A stretch of DNA of 64,000 bases from Thalassotalea ponticola (lineage in GTDB: Bacteria > Pseudomonadota > Gammaproteobacteria > Enterobacterales > Alteromonadaceae), in contig NZ_CP166871.1 in the NCBI RefSeq assembly GCF_041379045.1, positions 186,001 to 250,000 on the forward strand, read 5' to 3'. Shown here one piece after another: positions 56,641-64,000 of this stretch (position 1 is the stretch's first letter; each line of letters begins with the position of its first letter). The position numbers were made by a program, and so were the translations under genes. Under the pieces are notes generated by a model. The model was not told the DNA's origin, did no database searches, and saw only the letters and a list, made by a program, of their open reading frames with translations.

Positions 56641-57836
56641 TGAGCTTGGCCGATATTTTTAGTTGGGTAACTACGTCGCTTAAACACCAGGGGCGACGAG
56701 CAATATTATCGATCACCGGCTTTGCCATTGGTGTTGCAGCCGTGGTAATGATGACCGCGATAGGTGAGTCACTAACCCAATATATTTTAAAAGAGTTTAC
56801 CCAGTTTGGTAGCAATATTATCGCCGTGTCACCGGGCAAAACCGAAACGTTTGGTGTTGGTGGTTTACTAAATACCATTAGGCCTCTGTCAGTGGCCGAT
56901 AGCATTGCAATCAATCAATTAGCGAGTGTTATGTACACAGTGCCCGTCATTGCCGGCACCGCTAAGGTAAAAGCCTCTGCGAAATTTCGTTATACCGATG
57001 TGGTGGGGGTAAATGCATTAGCTGATAAAGCCTGGCAGTTAGAAATGGCGCAAGGCAAGTTTCTTCCTAATGATGATATTAATCGTCCTCGCAATTTTGC
57101 AGTACTTGGCGCCACAGTCGCGAGTAGCTTATATGGTTTTTCAAATCCTGTCGGTCAGTTTATTCATATTGGTGGTAAGCGCTTTAGAATTGTTGGTGTG
57201 TTAAAAGAAAAAGGCCAATTTGTTGGCCAAAGCCTTGATGAAATGGTCTATGTGCCAACGACTATTGCCATGGAGCTTTTTAATCGTGAAAGCGTGATGG
57301 AAATTGATATTTTCTATCGTGAAAATTACAGCAGTGAACAAGTAGCAAAAGCGATCAAAAAGCTACTGATAAAACGCCACGGCAGAGAAGATTTCACCAT
57401 TGTTACCCAAGATGACATGTTATCGAGCTTAGATAATATTTTGTCTGTGGTAAAAATAGCCGGTGCTGCATTAGGTGTCATATCACTTATCGTTGGCGCG
57501 ATAGGCATAGCTACCATCATGTCGATAAATGTCTCAGAGCGCATCGGCGAAATAGGTTTGCTGCGCGCGGTTGGCTGTTCGTCAACGCAATTAGTGGTGC
57601 TGCTGGTTAGCGAAGCCATTGCTTTGGCTGTACTTAGCGGTATTATTGGTTTTGCTATTGTGCTACTGGTGATGCTTTCGACCCAGTTAGCAGGGCTCAA
57701 TGTCATAACTGGGGTCAATGTATCGGTGTTTATTTACACCTTAATTTTTTCCGGTTTTGTTGGCTTGTTATCAGGTATTATTCCTGCACTCAAAGCGGCG
57801 AGAGCCACACCAATCGAAGCCTTAAGAGAAGAATAA
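56640..57836 (+). CDS. MacB-like ABC permease, second copy
   Basis: The 398-residue protein has the same plan as its neighbour: an N-terminal helix, a MacB periplasmic domain with FGSNIIAVSPGKTETF, and an FtsX domain with VSERIGEIGLLRAVGCSSTQL. It starts at the TAATG overlap. Together the four genes form an adaptor-ATPase-permease-permease exporter for a peptide, macrolide or lipid-like substrate. No outer-membrane TolC gene is in the window. Confidence 0.92.
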   Translation: MSLADIFSWVTTSLKHQGRRAILSITGFAIGVAAVVMMTAIGESLTQYILKEFTQFGSNIIAVSPGKTETFGVGGLLNTIRPLSVADSIAINQLASVMYTVPVIAGTAKVKASAKFRYTDVVGVNALADKAWQLEMAQGKFLPNDDINRPRNFAVLGATVASSLYGFSNPVGQFIHIGGKRFRIVGVLKEKGQFVGQSLDEMVYVPTTIAMELFNRESVMEIDIFYRENYSSEQVAKAIKKLLIKRHGREDFTIVTQDDMLSSLDNILSVVKIAGAALGVISLIVGAIGIATIMSINVSERIGEIGLLRAVGCSSTQLVVLLVSEAIALAVLSGIIGFAIVLLVMLSTQLAGLNVITGVNVSVFIYTLIFSGFVGLLSGIIPALKAARATPIEALREE

Positions 57837-58019
57837 CAACAAGAATGATGACTAAGATTGTTACTTTGCACTTAAATTTGAACCACGAATTGCATTCAAA
57901 AATGATCCGAACTAATAAAAAAATTGTCTTTCATTTAGATAATTAGCATTTATTTGGGCTCGCATTCGAATGCAACTTTGCTGTGCTTTTTGATATTTAT
58001 GTATCCGGAATATTGAATA

Positions 58020-58057
58020 TTACCCACCGTTTTACCCACCACTTTGCGGTGGGTAAA
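58020..58057. repeat. TTACCCACC direct repeat with shared inverted arm
   Basis: TTACCCACC occurs at 58020-58028 and again at 58032-58040; the second copy pairs perfectly with GGTGGGTAA (58048-58056) in a 10-pair stem (TTTACCCACC/GGTGGGTAAA) with a 7-base loop. Two left arms for one right arm suggest a protein-binding or recombination-site layout rather than a simple terminator. Confidence 0.5.
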
Positions 58058-58096
58058 CGTGGACATCAAAAATCGCCCCTGGAAACCAAAAGCAAA

Positions 58097-58120
58097 AAAG
58101 CCCTTTTAAAACAGGGCTTT
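58097..58120 (-). terminator. Minus-strand intrinsic terminator
   Basis: AAAGCCCT and AGGGCTTT form an 8-pair stem with an 8-base loop; on the minus strand it is followed by a T tract (TTTTTTGCTTTT). No intact minus-strand gene lies to its right, so it may be left from one that was lost, or act in both directions. Confidence 0.65.
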
Positions 58121-58410
58121 AAAAACTTTATGAATTCTTGGAAATCTTTATTCGATATTTTGGATCTATTTGGGAATATTCCCTTCTAGCCCTTATATAG
58201 CCTGGCTTTCCTCAATTTCTCAAAATTCGTCAGTACAATTTCGAGTACAACTCTTCGTTTTATCGGTGCTTTCGAATTAGTGTAGCATTTAAATTTATTC
58301 TACAACTTTGTTGTCCAATATTTATTGCACATCTTTCACTGTGATATGTCAAGTTTACAAAATTGCATGAATGGGTTCTAATCATAATTACTGCACATAT
58401 AAGGATTAAT

Positions 58411-59007
58411 ATGTCTCATCGAATCCAAAATGATGTGGGTTATAAAAAAAAAATTTATCCCATGTCCCGCACTGAAGATGATGGCTTTTGCCACTATTGT
58501 GGTCGGAAACCGAACATTACATTAAGGTTAGAGTGGGATCATGTTCCTGCTCTTAATGTTAAGATTCCAGAAGGTTGTGAATCTATAAGAAAGACGTTAA
58601 TTCGGGCATGTCGCGAGTGCAATGGGTTGGCCAGTGATATTCCTCATATGGATTATTTGGATCGTCATTATTGGTTAAAAGGTGCGTATCTCCGACGTTA
58701 TAAACGTTTTTTGTTGAATGATGGAGGTGCAGACATTGACACAAGTCATATGAATGGCTTCCTATTAGCGGCTATTAGTAATGCTGAATATAAATATGAA
58801 GAGATTCTTTCTGTCATAGGCTTTGGGATACGCAGCATTTATGATATCGAATCGCCAATTCTTGAACTTAAAACTGTATCCAAGAAGAAGTTATCAAGTG
58901 TTATTATAAAATACTTGCATTCACCAATTGATGAGGATGATGACGAGGATGATGAGCAAGCGTTAGAGCAATTATTAGAAACGACAAATGAGTTACAGCC
59001 TATTTGA
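58411..59007 (+). CDS. HNH nuclease-like protein
   Basis: I choose the ATG at 58411, ten bases after AAGGA; this gives 198 residues. The zinc/HNH block has CHYCGRKPN, WDHVPAL with the catalytic D-H pair, and CRECNG. A helical part and a very acidic tail (EDDDEDDEQALEQLLE) follow. Its substrate is unknown. The next gene starts inside its end, so they form a pair. It sits upstream of the modification operon, and a link with it is possible but unproven. Confidence 0.75.
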   Translation: MSHRIQNDVGYKKKIYPMSRTEDDGFCHYCGRKPNITLRLEWDHVPALNVKIPEGCESIRKTLIRACRECNGLASDIPHMDYLDRHYWLKGAYLRRYKRFLLNDGGADIDTSHMNGFLLAAISNAEYKYEEILSVIGFGIRSIYDIESPILELKTVSKKKLSSVIIKYLHSPIDEDDDEDDEQALEQLLETTNELQPI

Positions 59008-59446
59008 GTTTATTGAGTTTCTAGTTAGTGAAAGTGAAGCCGGGCACTTAATAGATTCATTAGAATCATACCAATTTTGGTACAAAAGAAATTTATCTCG
59101 TGCCCTAAGTCTGGATTTACCTGAATTACCTCATGAAATGTTAGGAGTTTCTTGGACTAGAATTGGAGCTTTACTGGAAAGAGAATCAGAATCTCAAAAC
59201 ATAAAAGATATGAACGAAGATAACTATGTCAGCCAATCATTAAGAGACTTGATTTCAAATCATCAATTTGAAAATGAGATACCTCTTTCTCGTTCTCAAA
59301 TGAGAGATATCACAAGACAACATAGTATCAATTCTTACAATGATTATGCTGATTTCCGGTCAAAATTAGCAGGGGATGATATGGAGTTTTGTTTAGTTGA
59401 AAATCCCGAGCGATATTATGAAAATTGGTTTTGGAGTGAATATTAA
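58988..59446 (+). CDS. Unknown 152-residue protein coupled to the HNH gene
   Basis: The protein overlaps the HNH gene by 20 bases. It is acidic, mainly helical, has no membrane helix or signal peptide and shows aromatic-rich ends (YQFWYKRNL and ENWFWSEY). I recognise no family. The overlap suggests a partner or immunity/antitoxin-like protein of the HNH nuclease, but this is inference. Confidence 0.65.
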   Translation: MSYSLFEFIEFLVSESEAGHLIDSLESYQFWYKRNLSRALSLDLPELPHEMLGVSWTRIGALLERESESQNIKDMNEDNYVSQSLRDLISNHQFENEIPLSRSQMRDITRQHSINSYNDYADFRSKLAGDDMEFCLVENPERYYENWFWSEY

Positions 59447-59477
59447 CAGTAGTGATAATGTTGTCACCCACGCATAA

Positions 59478-59687
59478 AATCAAAATCGCTTTTATCAGAG
59501 TTTTTCTTTGTTGTTAAAGCTACTGATACAGCAATATGAAAACATAACACTTAACGGAAATGCGAATATCACCAATTTGATCGAGGGGAATCAAGGTGTA
59601 AGAACGGAGACTGAAGTATCTCGCACGCATGGTGCCAGTAAACCACATATTATTATTGGAAAACCAGGTCAAGCACTTTATCAATAG
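59478..59687 (+). pseudogene. Possible gene remnant without start codon
   Basis: A 69-codon open frame runs from just after a TAA to TAG 59685. It has no ATG; an internal TTG could start it but has no ribosome site. Its end reads GNANITNLIEGNQGVRTE and HIIIGKPGQALYQ, which look like a normal protein C-terminus. I read it as the tail of a gene truncated by island rearrangement. Alternative: random open frame. Confidence 0.35.
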
Positions 59688-59705
59688 CTTTCATTGATTG
59701 CGAAG

Positions 59706-59900
59706 TTATTCAATACTTGACAGAAACCTATCGATATCATTATCTGATATTTCATTAATCATCTCTCGAATTGAGTTGTGTTCTACTTCTATACCGAGTG
59801 ACTCTTTTGCTATGTTCAAGGCTTCTTGCTTGCAACCATGGTGGTCTGTTTGGAGCAGTAAAATGATTTTAGCAAGAGCTTTTGTGTGTTCAGTTTCCAT
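59706..59900 (-). CDS. Small acidic protein of 64 residues, unknown
   Basis: I choose the ATG at 59900, which has GGAG at 7 bases spacing; an upstream in-frame start would add 8 residues. The product is helical and acidic, with a mid-region cysteine (HHGCKQEALNIAKESLG) and a tail ISDNDIDRFLSSIE. It points opposite to its neighbours. No family recognised; small helical proteins like this occur as regulators or antitoxins in islands. Confidence 0.6.
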   Translation of the reverse strand: METEHTKALAKIILLLQTDHHGCKQEALNIAKESLGIEVEHNSIREMINEISDNDIDRFLSSIE

Positions 59901-60029
59901 AATTATTCTCCAATTCTTAACCAAGATTTAATATATCACGCGGTCCTAGATTAACAAGTAAATCTCCAGTGGCTGTACGAGATAATTTATTGTACACTAC
60001 TGTTTCTATTTACAGTTTGATTCAGCGTA

Positions 60030-60392
60030 ATGAAAGCAGAAATATACAAAGACTTTACCTTTGAAGCGGCACACAAACTCCCGAATGTGCCAGATGGCCA
60101 TAAATGTGGAAGGTTGCATGGTCACTCTTATCATATCCGTCTTCACTTAATAGGTGAGGTCAATGACCATGATGGATGGTTCATTGATTTTGCCGACGTC
60201 AAGAAATTATTCAAGCCAATATATGATCAACTGGATCATTATTATTTAAACGATATTGAAGGTTTAGATAACCCAACTGCTGAAAATATTGCTAAATGGG
60301 TGTGGTTGAAGCTAAAGCCTAACTTAAAAGAATTGTCTGCTATAGAACTCAAAGAAACGTGTACCTGTGGTGTCGTTTACAAAGGCGAGTAA
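60030..60392 (+). CDS. queD: QueD, 6-carboxy-tetrahydropterin synthase
   Basis: The 120-residue protein has H15 in FEAAHKLP and H30-x-H32 in GRLHGHSYH as zinc ligands, and C26 in KCGRLHGH as the catalytic cysteine. The order C-x3-H-G-H fits QueD. It converts dihydroneopterin triphosphate to 6-carboxy-tetrahydropterin, the second step to preQ0. It is the first gene of an operon with a DpdC-like gene, dpdA, dpdB and queC, so it probably supplies the DNA-modification pathway besides or instead of tRNA queuosine. Its stop overlaps the next ATG by one base. Confidence 0.92.
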   Translation: MKAEIYKDFTFEAAHKLPNVPDGHKCGRLHGHSYHIRLHLIGEVNDHDGWFIDFADVKKLFKPIYDQLDHYYLNDIEGLDNPTAENIAKWVWLKLKPNLKELSAIELKETCTCGVVYKGE

Positions 60393-61315
60393 TGAAGTTT
60401 CATTTAATAACAAACTGTACAAATAGTAAAAGTTCAAAAGCGAAAAAGAAGATAAAATTCTCCGACTCTATTGGTAAGCAATGTGTCGAAAGTCACTGGC
60501 TTGATTCTATTTATGCCGACAGTCCAAGTATTAAAGCTATTGATCTGTATGTGGGCGATCATTGGAGCAATGTAAAAAGATTATCTGAAGTATGTTCAGA
60601 AATATCAGTGGTTTCTGCTGGATATGGGCTTATTTCTTCAGAACAATTGATCCACTCTTATGATGCTACATTTTCATCAAACACTGAAAATTCTGTAGGA
60701 CAAATATATGATTCAAAGCTTTTAGCTGACAGGAATAGGTTGTGGTGGAATGCAATACATCGGCACAACCATTACGATGTTGGGCCAATATATTCACTTT
60801 ATAAAAGTGTAGAGCCCTCAATTTTTGTTTTTGCATTATCACCAAGTTATTTAAAGGTTGTTGAACCTGAACTGGTTGCATTGCGAAAAGAAAATATTGC
60901 AACACCAGATAATACTTTGATCATTTCTAGCGATGCAAAAATAGATGATTCTCTAGAAAAGATGTTTTATCGAAACTCAGAAGATTTCTGTACAGAATTA
61001 GGGGGCAGCAGAGTTTCATTAAATATTAGACTCGCGAAATTCTTTATTGAGAGGCTCAATAATAACTCAGCTTTTTCAACACAGGCGGCCAGTATTTATA
61101 AAGAGATACAAAAAAGAGCAAAACCCGCAACTAAATTTAATAGAAAAAAGCTTACAGATGAAGACGTTATTTTGTTCATTAGAGATGAGATAAAAGTTGC
61201 CGGTAAGGCGAAATTTTCTGCGTCCACACTTTTGAAGAAGTTGAGAGATAAAGGCCTAGCTTGTGAGCAGAAACGATTCGGATCGCTTTATAAGCAAGTT
61301 GTGAATAGCAAATAA
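60392..61315 (+). CDS. DpdC-like protein of the 7-deazaguanine DNA modification cluster
   Basis: I choose the ATG at 60392 that overlaps the queD stop (TAATG). The 307-residue protein starts with FHLITNCTNSKS and later has VVSAGYGLISSEQLIHSYDATF, a pattern of the YaaA/DUF6884-like fold. The last about 50 residues (KLTDEDVILFIRDEIK) look like a winged helix. Position between queD and dpdA, and this fold, suggest DpdC, which in Salmonella is needed to turn dPreQ0 into its amide form in DNA. The assignment rests on context and faint similarity. Confidence 0.6.
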   Translation: MKFHLITNCTNSKSSKAKKKIKFSDSIGKQCVESHWLDSIYADSPSIKAIDLYVGDHWSNVKRLSEVCSEISVVSAGYGLISSEQLIHSYDATFSSNTENSVGQIYDSKLLADRNRLWWNAIHRHNHYDVGPIYSLYKSVEPSIFVFALSPSYLKVVEPELVALRKENIATPDNTLIISSDAKIDDSLEKMFYRNSEDFCTELGGSRVSLNIRLAKFFIERLNNNSAFSTQAASIYKEIQKRAKPATKFNRKKLTDEDVILFIRDEIKVAGKAKFSASTLLKKLRDKGLACEQKRFGSLYKQVVNSK

Positions 61316-61332
61316 ATTGAAATGATTTAATA

Positions 61333-62562
61333 ATGAAGTTTTTTTTCCCTGATAGTCACGATTATGTCGATCCTACTTTCGACTTTGAGACTGAAAAGAA
61401 TAACGAACATAGAGTTATTCAACGAGATGATAAATATGCACATGAACTGTTTTCGAAACCAGTTTATGACGGAATTCTTGTATCCAAGGCAATTGTCGAC
61501 GGTGTGAGCGGTGTTAAAGGGCGATATTCGGTAGCACAACGTCAACGGTTTTTCCGGGAGGGGATATATCGATTTTTTAGGTTGCCGAAAACTTACTTAA
61601 CCATGGGGGATTGTGGTGCATTTAGTTATGCTAAAGAGCATGAGCCTATTTACACCGTAGATGAAGTTAACGAGTTTTATTCGAATGCTGGTTTTACCTA
61701 CGGTATATCTCTGGATCACATTATTTTTGACTTTGAAACGGCAAAAAAGAAAGTAGAGGGTGATCAATTAGAGGAATGCTTACGACGACAAGAAATTACT
61801 CTTGAAAAAGCCGAAGAGTTTCTTATTAAGAATAAAGGACTGAACTTTGGAGCTTACGGCGTAGCACATGGATGGAATCCTGAGTCTTATGCCGATTCAG
61901 TTATTAAGTTGCAAAAGATGGGGTATAAACGCATTGCCATTGGAGGCATGATCCCTCTTAAAAGCCCAGAAATTCTCAAAGTATTAAAGTGTGTTAATGA
62001 CATCAGAAAGCCCGATACTCAATTTCATTTATTAGGTATAAATCGTTTGGAGCATATTGCTGAATTTGCTAACTATGGTGTGACTTCATTTGATAGTACT
62101 TCGCCACTGATGAAAGGGCTTAAGGATGATAAAAAGAACTATCACACATCAACAGAAGACTATACGGCGATTGGGGTGCCTCAAGTTGATGCCAACAATA
62201 ATATGAGAAAGTTAGTTGCATCGGGGGCAATTAACCAAAATGAAGCGTTTAAGTTAGAAAAAGCATGTTTAGAAAGCCTAATCGGCTTTGATAGTGGTAA
62301 GGTGGCTAAAGAAGATGTTTTATCAATTCTTACTGAATACGAAAAGCTATACAACCCTAAGGCTTCAAGAGTTGAGTTGATGGATAAAGTGCTTACAGAT
62401 AAACCATGGAAAAAATGTCCGTGTGATATCTGTACAGATATAGGCATACATGTAGTATTAAAAAGAGCTGCAGCTCGCAATAGGAGAAGGGGGTTTCATA
62501 ACCTTTATATAGCCTATGAAAAGCTGCAATTAGAATTAAAAAAAATTAATCAGGTTAAATAA
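61333..62562 (+). CDS. dpdA: DpdA, DNA guanine transglycosylase (TGT homologue)
   Basis: The 409-residue protein is a TGT-like TIM barrel. The likely catalytic aspartates are D93 in MGDCGAFSY and D254 in SFDSTSP; AIGGMIPLK is the glycine-rich substrate loop. A zinc site is formed by C362, C364, C367 and probably H389 (CPCDIC, then GFHN), as in tRNA TGTs. In Dpd systems DpdA exchanges guanine in DNA for preQ0. It is followed directly by dpdB. The lack of close similarity to housekeeping Tgt and the neighbours make DNA, not tRNA, the likely substrate. Confidence 0.88.
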   Translation: MKFFFPDSHDYVDPTFDFETEKNNEHRVIQRDDKYAHELFSKPVYDGILVSKAIVDGVSGVKGRYSVAQRQRFFREGIYRFFRLPKTYLTMGDCGAFSYAKEHEPIYTVDEVNEFYSNAGFTYGISLDHIIFDFETAKKKVEGDQLEECLRRQEITLEKAEEFLIKNKGLNFGAYGVAHGWNPESYADSVIKLQKMGYKRIAIGGMIPLKSPEILKVLKCVNDIRKPDTQFHLLGINRLEHIAEFANYGVTSFDSTSPLMKGLKDDKKNYHTSTEDYTAIGVPQVDANNNMRKLVASGAINQNEAFKLEKACLESLIGFDSGKVAKEDVLSILTEYEKLYNPKASRVELMDKVLTDKPWKKCPCDICTDIGIHVVLKRAAARNRRRGFHNLYIAYEKLQLELKKINQVK

Positions 62563-63708
62563 ATGAACACTATTAGCTTACCGGCTCTTAAGATCGAGCA
62601 AGGTCCAGGGCGAGCATTATTCAGCTTCGCTATTAAAGGAAAAGATATTCAATCTATAGCTTCAATATCACGAGTCAAAAGACACGAAGATGAGTTGGTA
62701 GGCTATCAGCGCCCAGAAGTATCAAATCACATTAATGAGATTAAAAAGTATTTAGAATCTGAAAACCCTATGATACCTAATGCGTTGGTAATAGCATTTA
62801 ATAGCACTGTAAAGTTTGTGCCTTCGGAGCACAATAAAAACTTTGGCACGTTAGTTATTCCAATTGTTGAAGATGAAGAAAATAAACCAGGTTTAATTGT
62901 TGACGGTCAGCAAAGAGCAGCAGCAATGCGTGAAGCTGACATAGATGCTTTCCAAATGCCTGTAAGTGCTTTTATTACTGATGATTCACAGGAGCAACGT
63001 GAACAGTTTATTTTAGTAAACTCAACGAAGCCTTTACCTAAAGGTTTAATTTATGAATTACTACCTTACACAGAAACAAAGCTTGCTTCATCACTTCAAA
63101 AGAGGCGATTCCCTGCAAGAATTTTAGATGAGCTTAACCACAGAAAAAATTCACCGTTCTATCAACTTATCCAAACAGCAACTAATCCGGCAGGAGTAGT
63201 GAAAGATAACTCTATTTTGAAATTGATCGAAGCAAGCCTCAATGAAGGGGCACTTTATTTCTATCGTGATGCCGCAACAGGTACTGGAGATATTGATGCT
63301 ATGATAGACGTGCTTTGTAATTATTGGAGCGCAGTTAGTAAAACCTTTCCAGAAGCATGGAATAAGAAACCTAAAGAATCCCGATTAATGCATGGAGCCG
63401 GAATGACGGCATTAGGTCATCTAATGGATACCATTTTTGAACGTTATTACGTAGATATGGGACAAGATACAGTTACTGAAGAAAATTTTCAATCTGATCT
63501 AGAGCGAATAAAGCCTTACTGTAAGTGGACTAGTGGTTTTTGGGATTTTGGGAGAGTAGAAGACTTAGCTGATGATGTTAAGCCTAAGGTCAAGTTTGAT
63601 CGACAAGCTGAGAATGTAAAATGGAATGAGCTTCAAAATGTTTCTAAAGACTTGCAAAAGCTTACTAATTACATACTTGCTAGATATAGAGAAGAGGTTT
63701 GGAACTAG
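62563..63708 (+). CDS. dpdB: DpdB, DGQQR-motif (DndB/ParB-like) partner of DpdA
   Basis: The 381-residue protein has the DGQQR motif at residues 114-118 within [12 protein letters not shown], and [18 protein letters not shown] near the N-terminus, both typical of the DGQHR/DndB-like ParB fold. In Salmonella DpdB is needed with DpdA to insert preQ0 in DNA, and the fold suggests an ATPase or nicking helper. It starts immediately after the dpdA stop (TAA then ATG) and ends one base before queC. Confidence 0.88.
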   Translation: MNTISLPALKIEQGPGRALFSFAIKGKDIQSIASISRVKRHEDELVGYQRPEVSNHINEIKKYLESENPMIPNALVIAFNSTVKFVPSEHNKNFGTLVIPIVEDEENKPGLIVDGQQRAAAMREADIDAFQMPVSAFITDDSQEQREQFILVNSTKPLPKGLIYELLPYTETKLASSLQKRRFPARILDELNHRKNSPFYQLIQTATNPAGVVKDNSILKLIEASLNEGALYFYRDAATGTGDIDAMIDVLCNYWSAVSKTFPEAWNKKPKESRLMHGAGMTALGHLMDTIFERYYVDMGQDTVTEENFQSDLERIKPYCKWTSGFWDFGRVEDLADDVKPKVKFDRQAENVKWNELQNVSKDLQKLTNYILARYREEVWN

Positions 63709-63709
63709 T

Positions 63710-64000
63710 ATGGTAAAAATAGTGGTTATCTATTCAGGTGGAATGGACTCTTTTACAGTATTAAATAAGGCAGTAAAAGAAGGGTATGATGTCTATGCTT
63801 TGTCATTTGACTACGGGCAAAAACATAATAAAGAATTAATGTGTGCTAAAGAGGTCTGCTGTGATTTAAACATCCCTCACAAAATTCTAGACATTACTTC
63901 TATTTCTAGCCTATTCACCTCTTCATCATTAGTTTCATCTGATGTTGATGTTCCTGATGGGCACTATGAAGAGGAAAATATGAAATCGACGATTGTGCCA
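63710..64000 (+). CDS. queC: QueC, 7-cyano-7-deazaguanine synthase, N-terminal part
   Basis: 97 codons are present before the window ends; QueC is normally about 220-230 residues. The PP-loop [13 protein letters not shown] and [14 protein letters not shown] are diagnostic. QueC uses ATP and ammonia to turn carboxy-deazaguanine into preQ0. It starts one base after the dpdB stop. Its zinc cysteines lie outside the window. Confidence 0.92.
   Translation, partial: MVKIVVIYSGGMDSFTVLNKAVKEGYDVYALSFDYGQKHNKELMCAKEVCCDLNIPHKILDITSISSLFTSSSLVSSDVDVPDGHYEEENMKSTIVP

Larger units (their letters stand above)
57837..58410. other. Gene-poor junction region at the start of the accessory block
   Basis: 574 bases after the exporter hold no convincing gene. 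The DNA becomes AT-rich here. It contains two hairpins (58020-58057 and 58097-58120). Upstream of the second, on the minus strand, a 37-codon start-less frame ends at about 58186 (…KLRKARLYKG), which may be the tail of a lost gene. The junction of the core chromosome and an island could lie here. Confidence 0.5.

Noticed and set aside
57983..58189. A 68-codon plus-strand open frame in the junction region
   Set aside because: It runs across both hairpins, has no ribosome site and its composition comes from the stems and T tracts.
61333..62562. Reading the TGT homologue as the housekeeping tRNA-guanine transglycosylase
   Set aside because: It is tightly coupled with a DGQQR protein and preQ0 synthesis genes and differs from Tgt around the active-site motifs (GDCGAF rather than DSGGF).

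Overview
The window looks like the chromosome of a marine gammaproteobacterium of the order Alteromonadales, perhaps close to Colwelliaceae/Thalassotalea. The order hemB-tatD-tatCBA, ubiB-ubiJ-ubiE and gmk-rpoZ-spoT-ridA-trmH-recG, the hdfR/maoP divergent pair and the protein similarities all fit this. Genus cannot be fixed from sequence reading alone. No rRNA, tRNA, insertion sequence or CRISPR array was recognised.

Layout. 1-18 kb is mostly a minus-strand housekeeping block: heme synthesis, Tat export, ubiquinone synthesis, RecG, TrmH, RidA, SpoT, omega subunit, guanylate kinase and aminotransferases. 18-28 kb holds an MscS channel, LrgA/LrgB, a NhaR-like regulator divergent from a DabB-DabA inorganic-carbon uptake pair, and a DUF6671 gene coupled to a Sua5/YrdC tRNA t6A gene. 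28-31 kb is a polyhydroxyalkanoate locus (phaC, phaJ, phasin) followed by about 0.8 kb of AT-rich DNA without genes. 31-43 kb carries accessory metabolism and regulation: an MFS transporter, HdfR/MaoP, a heme protein, MsrA, a TonB receptor, and a membrane-tethered LytTR regulator divergent from an S33 peptidase with a paired operator between them. 42.8-44.9 kb has a decayed histidine-kinase fragment and a compact sigma-factor operon that begins with a 46-residue membrane peptide.

Two regions look like genome-defence or DNA-modification modules. At 45.06-49.82 kb three tightly packed genes encode a PLD-nuclease/SF2-helicase fusion of about 1042 residues, a class I methyltransferase and an HNH nuclease. 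From about 57.9 kb to the right edge the DNA becomes AT-rich and holds an HNH gene, two unknown genes, a gene remnant and then an operon that I read as a Dpd-type 7-deazaguanine DNA modification cluster: queD, a DpdC-like gene, dpdA (tRNA-guanine transglycosylase homologue), dpdB (DGQQR protein) and queC cut by the window end. QueD and QueC would make preQ0, DpdA/DpdB would insert it in DNA, and the DpdC-like protein would convert it. Restriction partners, if any, lie beyond the window.

Between these modules (49.9-57.8 kb) are a succinate-semialdehyde dehydrogenase, a pirin, an azoreductase, and a four-gene MacAB-type ABC exporter.
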